DNA from: Fragilaria crotonensis
Taxonomy: Eukaryota > Bacillariophyta > Fragilariophyceae > Fragilariales > Fragilariaceae
NCBI GenBank assembly: GCA_022925895.1
Contig: JAKSYS010000693.1
Span: 1-32,681 of the forward strand
Reading direction: 5' to 3'
Length of the DNA: 32,681 bases
In this document: in pieces, positions 1 to 7,604 of the stretch
Position numbering within the stretch: the first letter of the stretch is position 1
Layout: the number at the start of each line of letters is the position of its first letter
Program-made: the position numbers and the translations under genes
Notes under the pieces: generated by a model
What the model saw: only the letters and a program-made list of their open reading frames with translations
Database searches by the model: none
What the model was told of the DNA's origin: nothing

Positions 1-186
1 TCGGCACTCGATCGTATGAACGACAAACTCGTCGAACGTGTCAAATGGCATTTGACATTTCGGGTAGTTCGTACGAAATTAGTTAGAGACCGGACAGTAC
101 AGCGTATCATGTTTCACATTTCGATGGATGACTCACAGTAGCACAGTACAACGATGGCATCGCAGTCCAGTGCAGCGTAGGTTTCA
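1..186 (-). repeat. 3' LTR (partial, truncated by window start)
   Basis: This stretch matches 6788-6974 almost base for base, with two substitutions and one indel. Read on the minus strand the LTR begins with TGAAAC at 186, directly next to a purine-rich tract, as expected for a 3' LTR. Its other boundary lies outside the window. It carries a perfect 8-bp inverted repeat with a 3-nt GGC loop at 39-57. Confidence 0.88.
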
Positions 187-203
187 ATTCTCCTTTCATC
201 CAT
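187..203 (-). other. Polypurine tract of the retrotransposon
   Basis: On the minus strand this reads GGATGAAAGGAGAAT, almost all purine, immediately upstream of the 3' LTR start (TGAAAC). This is the normal position of the plus-strand primer in LTR retrotransposons. The last five bases (AGAAT) also occur next to the 5' LTR, so the exact LTR edge is uncertain by up to 5 nt. Confidence 0.7.
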
Positions 204-248
204 AAATGCTGAAACAAAACACAAAACGTCAGTTAAAATATATACGAG

Positions 249-989
249 TCAAACGAGGGTTACAGTTTGAACAAGAGACACAAGGGTTTGGGTGGCCGTT
301 ACCATCCTTGGACCAGTTTGCGGACGCGTTCGAAACTCACGATTTAGTCCTTTCGTAAGAAAATCCGCCCACTGCTCCTGAGTGTCGACCTTCACGATGG
401 CGACCGTGCCATCACGCACGTGCTGCCAGAAGAAGTGCCACTTCACCTGGAAGTACTTCGTGCGGTTGGTAATGCGTTGGTTTACGGCAAGAAGAAGGGC
501 GCCATTGTTGTCCTCGAAGACTTGACACTTGATCGTCGACGTGAACGTGCGAGGAAGTTTGATGCCGGAGGCGACTTCCTGGAGCATGGAACGGAGAGGC
601 AAGAGCGTACGCATCGCGGAGCTGAGAGCGGAGTATTCGGCTTCGAGCGTGGACAAGGAGATCTCACTTTGGAGGTGAGATTTCCACAAAATGGGACATC
701 CGCCGAGCGTGATGATGTACCCAGTTCGAGACTTCGCGGAGGTCGGAGAACGATCGGGATCACGGCCATGGAGACCGGCGAAGTCGGCGTCGACATAACA
801 GTCGAGATCCAGCGTGCCGGTGGGCTTGACGATCATGCCCATGTCGCTCGTGCGATGCAAGTAGCGAACGAGAGTTTTGACGGCGGACGCGTGGCTTCGT
901 TTCGGGCTGTGGCAGAACCTGGCGACCTGGCTGACGGCGAACGCGATGTCGGGGCGAGTGTTTGTGGACAAATAGGAGCATGCCGACAA
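249..989 (-). pseudogene. Retrotransposon RNase H domain and end of pol
   Basis: The reading frame continues from the end of the reverse transcriptase (NTRPDIAFAVSQVARF) into a Ty1/copia RNase H. Visible marks are the acidic DADFAG, SRTGYIITLGG, a W followed by the LSTLEAEYSALSSA helix with its catalytic Glu, EDNNGALLLA, and the C-terminal KYFQVKWHFFWQHV and ADFLTKGL motifs. It ends about 60 bases before the polypurine tract. The domain is continuous here, but it is out of frame with the reverse transcriptase upstream, so the polyprotein is not intact as sequenced. Confidence 0.88.
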
Positions 990-1963
990 TTGAACGGTAG
1001 CTCCACGTTTCCGTCATGGGAGGTCCATCGGGGTCGATTCAAGTGCGGCCTGAGCGGCTGGCGTCCAATTGTAATTGCTGTCGGACATGCCAGTCGCTTC
1101 CTTGATCTTTGAATGAGACCTTTCTGGGTGAGGGTCAGCGTGCCATTCGTAGCGTCGCGAGTGAAATTGATGCCGAGGAAGTCGGTAAACGTGCCCTCGC
1201 GAGTAAAACTTAAGTTCTTCGCTTCCAAGTTGGCGAAGAGCTTGTCAAGGTCATTTTGGTCGCGATAGGCGATACCTAAATCATCGACATATAGAACGAC
1301 CATAATTGTATCTTTGTAGAGTAGACACGGGTCGTTAGCGCAGGCTTTAAAGCCTTCCTCGCGCAAGGCCTCCGACAAGTGCTGGTACCAAAGTCGTGGC
1401 GCCACACTCAAGCCATAAAGGCTTTTCAAAGTCGAGGCACGTGGCGTGGCCTCTCGGAGAGTGGAATCCACGTGGCAAATGGATCCAGACTGGATCCGAA
1501 AGCGGGGCTTGAACGAACGCGCTGCTGAAGTCAATTGTGCAAGTTTTCCAGTTCAAAGTAAGTGAGAGAACTAGGAACAACCGTACAGTACTCCAAGCCA
1601 CGACTGGGGCAAAAGTCTCCTGAACGTTTTCTTGAGATCGCCTCTTACACAGTAGCGTGCCTTGTACTTACTGATAGTACCATCGGGAGTACGTTTGCGA
1701 CGAAACACCCAAGTACCGGGCAAAATTCGAGTCTTGGCTTCCGTGATCGGCACTTCGATCCATGTACCGTTTTTCTGCAAACTTTGAATTTCGTCGTTTG
1801 CAGCCTTCAGCCATTTTTCGATGTTGTCGCGATCCGCCATCGCTTCGCTGAAGCTCAGAGTGTCAGGATCGCTGACACTCGCCTTATACGATGAGAGGTG
1901 GCGAAAGACACTCGGCGACTTCGTTGTACAGCCATTCGAGGAAGTTCCATCGAATTCGGCCAT
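833..1963 (-). pseudogene. Retrotransposon reverse transcriptase, split over three frames
   Basis: Pieces of a Ty1/copia reverse transcriptase follow each other in different frames. The first (1571-1963) has the start of the domain (KNGTWIEV, ILPGTWVFRRKRTPDG, KARYCVRGD). The second (1347-1601) has IDFSSAFVQAPL and VWIHLPRGF. The third (833-1534) has SLYGLSVAPRLWYQHL, the catalytic YVDD box (VVLYVDDLGIAY) and FLGINF. Frame changes fall near 1625 and 1470, with a further one before the RNase H near 1000. All core motifs are preserved although the frame is not. This fits very recent damage or sequence error better than long decay. Confidence 0.88.
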
Positions 1964-2218
1964 GTAACCGTGTCCTTGTTGTCCGTCGTATCCGAGGCGG
2001 ACAGGTGCCGAACGATTGCGAGTGGAGCGACGAGGTTCGTGTTTAACAGGTGTGCTCTTTGCTTTTGTTGCTTTCGGACGACTGGTTGCTCGCTCACTTT
2101 GTTGTCTTTCGTTCGCAGGACGAATTGGAGTCGGCGACGATGGGAAGAGTTTGACTGGAGTTGGAGTCGGAAGTTGCGGCGCAATCGGCAGGCGGTTGCG
2201 GAGTCGCCTCCCTTGGAG

Positions 2219-3532
2219 TCAGCAACGGAGTGGCAGGGGAGGAGGCACAACGACTGGTGGTGGCGTCGCGATTTGCTCCCTTGGAGGCGGCAACGGAGTT
2301 GACAGCGGAGGCGGAGCGACTGGGAGAACCTGAGGAGGAGTCGCGTTGTCGAGAGCGGTTGCGACGCGTTGCATCTGGGAGAGGAGTTCGTTTGCTTGCT
2401 CGTAGTCGGTGGACTCAGCAATCAGCCTTTCTTCGTCTTCGTCGTCGAGGACGTATTGGAACGTAGAGTCTCGGAACATTCGTTGCCAGCAATCATCGTT
2501 GAAGTTCGGAAGGTCGTCGGCGGAAGCGGGAACAGTTGCGAACCAATCGTCGAAGACGATATGAAACTGTGGGGTGATGTACCCCGTTTGAGGATTCAGG
2601 ACGAGAGGGACCGAGCTGGCGTGTTTGTCGGAGAATCCGAGGTTGACAGTTCGAGTTGAGCGAGGAGTCCAACGTGGCAATTTCTTGCCATCCGAGATCA
2701 TTTTGTCGAGGACGTAAACTGGACATCCCCAAACGTGGACGTCCATCAATTTCTTTTGCTCCCAACGAGTCTTTGTGAAGACGTCGTGCGGGGAAAGGCC
2801 AGTTCGTGGGTCAGGCATGTGGTTCACTAGGAACACAGCATGCTTGACGGCGAGGGGCCAAAGTGTGGGGTCGGCGACATCTGGCCAATGGATGGCCGAA
2901 TGCAGCATCATAGTTCGTGCGATCGCCATGATTGTTCGGATGTTGCGTTCGGCGATTCCGTTATGATGGTGAGCGCCGACGCCAGCGAATCGGATGACTT
3001 GTTGGAACTCAGAGAGGTTGCGAGAGAACTCGGCGGACGTGAACGTTTTTGAGTTGTCGGCGAGATACTCTTGCGGCGTCACTCCTGTGTTGCGGCACAT
3101 TCGCTCGAAGCTTTCTTTTGCCTTGAGCGTTTCATGGGAGTTCAAACTTACTTGATGCTCCACAAAAATAAACCCGGAGGCGTGGTCAACGAAGATGCAA
3201 CCACCAGTATACATGTCGTCGAGTTTCGTTTTTCCAGCGGAGGTAAGTAGACGTCCACGAGTGCTGCAAATAAAATGGTCGACGGAGATGCGTTGACCCG
3301 GGAGAAGATTGTCTGTTTTGAGCGTGCGCTCTATCTTTGACGATCGACGAAGGCGTCGTGCCAGGAATGGACGTCGATGTTGCTTGCCATATTGGCAGGC
3401 GGCGCATTTTGGGAACGAGGTAAGTCGACATGCGGCGGTTTGCAATCGGCGACTTTCTTCCGTTTGCTGACGACACGAACGCAGGATGAATTGAACCTTT
3501 TGAAACCGACGTGACCCAAGCGATAGTGCCAA
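2219..3532 (-). pseudogene. Retrotransposon integrase domain
   Basis: A 437-codon stretch holds the integrase core. It contains CAACQYGKQHRRP (second half of the HHCC zinc site), ISVDHF (first catalytic Asp), LADNSKTFTSAEF (second Asp) and GAHHHNGIAERNIRTI (catalytic Glu). The copia-type WGCPVYVLD and LGFSDKHASSVPLVLNPQTG region follows. A Pro-rich linker (about 2219-2340) leads towards the reverse transcriptase. The GAG-pre-integrase LLRWHYRLGHVGF is in a different frame just upstream, so one frame change separates the two halves of the zinc site. Confidence 0.9.
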
Positions 3533-5044
3533 CGAAGCAATTCTTTCTCTGCTTCGTTAAGGTTGAGGTTCCTTTCGTGGACGGTGTTCACGATCGAAAC
3601 GAGAGCGTCGGCGGCCTTGAAAGGATCGGTTGCGTTGTACGCTTCCGAAGTTGGGAGATTGTTCTGCGGGTTGACGTTTGCCGTGACGGGTCCTCGGTTG
3701 GCGTCGTTCGGGACGCCACTGAGCGTCAGACGATTCGGTTCGATGGTGATCGTTTCGTCAGGGTAAGTCTGGAGGAGACTGGACGTCGAGAGGAGGCGAA
3801 CCTTGATGTTGGGAACGTGGAACGCGGGAACTTTGAGAAGTCGGAGGTTTCCGAGCTGATCGTGGACAGCCCAAGTGACTTCGCCTTGGCCTTTGATTTG
3901 GAGACCCTTCGCGATGCCCTTGAGTTGCGTGATCGTTCCGGGCGACGTGACGGGGCCTTCGAAATCGGAGATGTCGGGAGTGATGGAAATGCTTGCGCCC
4001 GAGTCCCAAATGATGGGGCTCGTGTTTGCTTTGGGTCCGAGGGCTTCTCGCATGCGAGCGGGAGCCTGAAGAGCCATGCGAAGCGGCGTAGAATGACACG
4101 CCAGATGAACGTGCGAAAGGATTTTGTTGGCGGCTGCACGTTGATGAAACGTGAGCGGAGCGATCGCGAACGGGTGGGGCGAGTTGGCGGGTGCCACAGG
4201 GCAATACTTCGCGGTTCGTGGCGACGAACGGGGCGTTTGGAGCACCAGGAAGGACACGAACGCTTGTTTTGTATCCCTCTCCCTTTGGCCTGTGGTAGGC
4301 GGCAACGGAGCAGGGCGACGAGAATTGCGAAGCTTGTCGGCGCGACGTTGGAGACGGAGTGCGCGTTCTTTGAGAGTCGCGAAGTGACGAAAGTCGTCGC
4401 GCTCAGCAGCGTAGGAGGTCGCGAAGCGACGTATCCCGTTGTCGGAGACGGAGGGTACGAACGGTGCAGCTTGTTGGCGCGAATTCCTGAATTGAAGCGT
4501 GGCGGAGCGAACGACTTCTTGAGGAGTCGCGAGAAACGACGACGTTGATTGCGAGTGAACGGAGGCGAGGAGGGCCGTCGAGGCAACGGGAGGTTGCTTT
4601 AGGAGCGTTGACGGGAAGACCGAGAGAAAGAGAAGGATGACCCAAACGGTAGGAGCGAACGCGAGCGTTGGGTGGCGGAGCAAAACTTGGTGAAGATTGT
4701 TGGCGACCCAAGCCAAAATGGTCGACCATGGGATGGCGGATGCCATAGATAGCCAAAGTAACCAAATTAGGAACAATGGCACAGATGGCAAGGAAAAGAG
4801 CAAAAGTAGCCATGGGTTCGCACCTCGGATGAGGTTTAGAGCGAACGAGGAGAGACGTGATGTTTGGCTTGACTGGAAAGTCAAGCAACCAAACGGAGGG
4901 ATCCGGCGCCAACATGCTGAGATTTGCCCTTGGCGACGGTGCCGGAGCAGGAGGACGACGTTCTCCACCGGTGTGAGTGGCGGTCGTGTGCGTGACAGTC
5001 CAACGACGACACTTCTCGCACCAGTTGAAGGTTTTATCCTTCAC
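3331..5044 (-). pseudogene. Retrotransposon protease and GAG-pre-integrase region
   Basis: The frame at 4403-5044 begins with a second Cys/His motif (FNWCEKCRRWTVTHTTATH) that follows the nucleocapsid in this group of elements. The frame at 3331-4968 contains the aspartic protease site IIWDSGASISITPD and FHVPNIKVRLLSTSSL. It then has the GAG-pre-integrase box LLRWHYRLGHVGFKRF. The middle part of 3331-4968 (about 4150-4900) is not convincingly coding, and the true frame there probably switches more than once. Protease and pre-integrase assignments rest on clear motifs; exact borders are uncertain. Confidence 0.82.
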
Positions 5045-6347
5045 TTTCTTGGAATTGCTAGTTCCGGGAAGTGGTGGAATTGTGCGCCAGGATTTATGTT
5101 TGTTGGTGCGATCCTGGCGGGACCCAGAGAGGAGGACGATCCGGACTTACGATTGAGCTCCGGACACTTGTTCGCCCAATGACCGGGTTTCCACACTTGT
5201 GGCAATTGCCCTTCTTCGTTGGAGTTTCGGTCCCGGATGCCTGGGACTGAATCAACGTAAGTACCTCGGCTCGGGAGATACCTGCGGGGCAGTTGCGACA
5301 TTGCCAAACGTCGCAGACGGAGCTCGGACATCAGGTGCATGACTCGCTGGAGGCCATTCCTTTCTGTCAAATTGCGTACGGTACGCGTCTTCAGCTTGGC
5401 GACAAATATCTTGGACGTCAATTTCTCGGCGACCATGTGAGCATGGGCGCCTGACTTTCCTTGTATCCGATGTCGAGCGCCTGATCAAGTCGCTGCTTCG
5501 TCGAACGAGAGGAAAGCGGAAGTCTTCGTTCCGGCTCCTCCGGCCAAAGAAAGTCTTGAGCATCGTGAGCGTGAGGTTGTGGTCGTACTGACCTGCCGTC
5601 GTGAGCTCACGTGCGTCCTTGCGATAATCGGCGGCGAGGGCTTCAAGGTTTTCGCCGGCGTACTGGGACGGGTGGCGAGCCTTGATCGCGGCCTTCAGGT
5701 CTTCAAGCGCTCGATCGACGTCGACTGGATCGTCTTGATGAGCTGGAGCCAGACGACGTGAAACGAGTCGTCGTCGTCCATCTTCTCTTTGATCTTGCTC
5801 ATGAGAGGGGTCGAGAGACGAGAGAAGGAACTTGGTGGCGGCGAGGTCGTTCGACTTGTCGTACTTGTCGTAACGAAGAATCTGCTGGGAGCTGAGAGTC
5901 TTTGCTGTCGCGACGGTGTAGCGAGAGTGTCCTGACGACGTTCGTCATCACGGAGGAGCTTTCGGGATCGGGGAGATAGGCGATGGTATCCATCCCACAA
6001 TCGACAAGATGGTCCCAAACGGCATTCTGGAAGTCAACGAGACTGCTCGCTTGGGTAAAGAGGGTCGTCATGCCGGTACGACGAAAGTTGTACCCCTTTT
6101 GTGAGGCGGAGGCATGGACAGGGCGGAGTTGATTTGGTGACGTGATGTCGTCGGCGGCGCTCGGATCGAGGCCGACCCAGCCAGGAGCTGGCTTACCGCC
6201 AGTCCAAGCGGACCAATCATCCCTAGAAAGGGGAACAATGTTGCCCATAATGGGCTTATCGGGCCTATCAGAGGCGACGATAGGGTCGGAGACAGGTGGC
6301 GTCGGGGACGCGGTGACGGGGTCAGAAGTTGGAGTCGGAGACGCCAT
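5041..6347 (-). pseudogene. Retrotransposon gag with CCHC zinc knuckle, frameshifted
   Basis: The ATG at 6347 starts a protein with a Ser/Pro/Thr-rich head, then NIVPLSRDDWSAWTGG and an Ala/Phe-rich capsid-like region. The frame moves near 5880 (SKIKEKMDDDDSFHVVWLQL continues in another frame) and again before the nucleocapsid. The zinc knuckle is itself split: CHKCG is read in one frame and GHWANKCPE in the next. One G appears to be missing from a GGG run around 5184-5186. Codons on either side are otherwise normal. Confidence 0.8.
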
Positions 6348-6692
6348 CTCGGAGAGATCAGGAAGACGAACTTGGGAAGCTCTTGAATAGGACTAGCACG
6401 GCGTGCTTTTAAACGTAGAATAAGTAGCCTAGTTGGTAACTTAGGCGCTCGGAGAGACTTGCTTGTAGGTTGGTAACCGTAGAGTAGTCAACGGCGTTGA
6501 CTTAGAGCTGCAGCGTAGACGATTGCGGAGCAATCGGGAAATAGATCCTTGGAAAGGATCAATTTGAGTCCTTGGAAAGGAGACAATAAATTCCTTTAGA
6601 GAGGAATTGGCTTGCCTGGAAGGAAGCGTGAGGGGGTTAGCCTATAGATTGGGCAAAATAACCACTTGAGACTATCACCGGAGATGATACTC
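6346..6692. repeat. Array of short triloop hairpins in the retrotransposon leader
   Basis: Inverted repeats with a 3-nt loop of the form GGN (plus strand) follow one another. They lie at 6346-6358 (5 bp), 6368-6382 (5 of 6 bp), 6395-6407 (5 bp), 6427-6446 (8 bp, one bulge), 6468-6478 (4 bp), 6486-6502 (7 bp), 6520-6536 (7 bp), 6544-6560 (7 bp), 6569-6581 (5 bp), 6610-6627 (7 bp, one bulge) and 6668-6692 (9 of 10 bp, two-base bulge). A 7-bp stem with a 6-nt loop lies at 6589-6608. Stem sequences differ from hairpin to hairpin while complementarity and loop are kept. The first overlaps the gag start codon. Function unknown. Confidence 0.75.
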
Positions 6693-6787
6693 TAATCGTA
6701 GAAAATAGTACGTAGTACCGTAGGAAAATTACTGTAGGAAGGTTTCACACAAAGTACGTTCTGAGAAATTATAAGCTACAGTAAAAT

Positions 6788-6974
6788 TCGGCACTCGATC
6801 GTATGAACGACAAACTCGTCGAACGTGTCAAATGGCATTTGACATTTCGGGTAGTTCGTACGAAATTAGTTAGAGACCGGACAGTACAGCGTATCATGTT
6901 TCACATTACGATGGATGACCTCACAGTAGCACAGTACAACGATGGAATCGCAGTCCAGTGCAGCGTAGGTTTCA
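6788..6974 (-). repeat. 5' LTR (at least this part)
   Basis: Nearly identical to 1-186. On the minus strand it starts TGAAACC at 6974. Its downstream edge cannot be fixed because the matching part of the 3' LTR is cut by the window start, so the LTR may extend below 6788 into the hairpin-rich leader. A perfect 8-bp stem with a GGC loop lies at 6826-6844, and a 10-bp palindrome TTCGTACGAA lies further along. Confidence 0.85.
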
Positions 6975-6979
6975 ATTCT

Positions 6980-7604
6980 GATGATTGATGATCCAAAAGG
7001 GATGGTACAGGTATACAAGTACGCCTGGTACAGGAACCTTGTACTTGTACCAGGGGTAGAGGTGTACTATATGGTAGTGTGCTAATCCGGTGCTGGAGTA
7101 GTTTGTGCCACGTAGTTTGTAGTACAAGGTACAGTACCAGGTACCAGGTACCAGGTACTGTACCAGGTACCAGGTACAAGTACAAGTACAAGTACAAGTA
7201 CAAGTACAAGTACAACATACAAGTGAGAAACGCGTACAGTACGACGTACGCTACTGGTAGAACTCGTGGATGTATACTGTAACCTTCTACTAGAGATAAC
7301 ATACTGTAGCGTGTACTACTATATATTTTATCCATTATCAGTGTGCAGAGTCAGCCATCAGGATGCGTAGTGACGGATAGACCACAAACGGAGATAGCCA
7401 TCCAAATCCTAGAAACGCTACCCATTCTCCTGGCTGCCATCGCGGTATCATGTCGTTTCTTCTTTGTGCCGCGACTCTGAAACCTCATCCCGATTACTGT
7501 CTGTTACCTACCAAATCGTAATCCTTGCAACAGTCACAGTTGGAGCCTTAAGCAGTTTAAGCCGCGAGAACGGATCAATCCACAAGAACAACGACAGCAA
7601 CATC
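6980..7604. other. Spacer with GTAC-rich repeats, upstream of the NAT10-like gene
   Basis: Between the 5' LTR and the acetyltransferase start there is no convincing gene. The first half is dominated by GGTACC/GTACAA words (see the tandem repeat at 7174-7215). The open frame across it encodes only Lys-Tyr repeats. The second half should contain the promoter and 5' leader of the gene at 7605. A 23-codon upstream ORF (ATG at 7450, stop at 7521) would lie in that leader if transcription starts above it. Confidence 0.6.
7132..7215. repeat. Tandem GGTACCA and (GTACAA)7 simple repeats
   Basis: Seven perfect copies of GTACAA occupy 7174-7215. They are preceded by several copies of GGTACCA, interrupted by GGTACTGTACCA, from about 7132. 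Because GTAC is its own complement, both parts can fold back on themselves. Similar GTAC words recur at 7010-7060. Nothing suggests coding. Confidence 0.9.

Larger units (their letters stand above)
1..6974 (-). mobile_element. Ty1/copia LTR retrotransposon, reading frames broken
   Basis: A direct repeat of about 186 bp flanks an internal region coding, on the minus strand, for Gag, CCHC knuckle, protease, integrase, reverse transcriptase and RNase H. Integrase before reverse transcriptase is the Ty1/copia order. The 3' LTR lies at the window start and may continue beyond base 1. The two LTR copies differ by two substitutions and one indel, which suggests a fairly recent insertion. The coding region nonetheless changes frame at least eight times, so no intact polyprotein is readable. 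It resembles the CoDi-type copia elements known from diatom genomes (family knowledge; the lineage was not tested). The primer-binding site could not be identified. Confidence 0.93.

Noticed and set aside
420-1112. A 230-codon plus-strand open frame
   Set aside because: Antisense shadow of the RNase H and reverse transcriptase end of the retrotransposon.
3511-4548. A 345-codon open frame on the plus strand
   Set aside because: It is antisense to the protease/pre-integrase part of the retrotransposon, which has clear motifs; the plus-strand translation has no domain and is Arg/Glu-rich as expected from a reverse-frame shadow.
6640-6790. Retrotransposon primer-binding site
   Set aside because: Searched for a TGG-starting stretch matching a tRNA 3' end or the initiator tRNA near the LTR edge; no convincing match, and the LTR edge itself is not fixed in this window.
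7132-7215. Possible CRISPR array or minisatellite with spacers
   Set aside because: The units are contiguous, 6-7 bases long and have no spacers; it is a simple tandem repeat.
7079-7335. Open frames encoding Lys-Tyr or Leu-Tyr repeats
   Set aside because: They are produced by the GTACAA tandem repeat and not by a gene.
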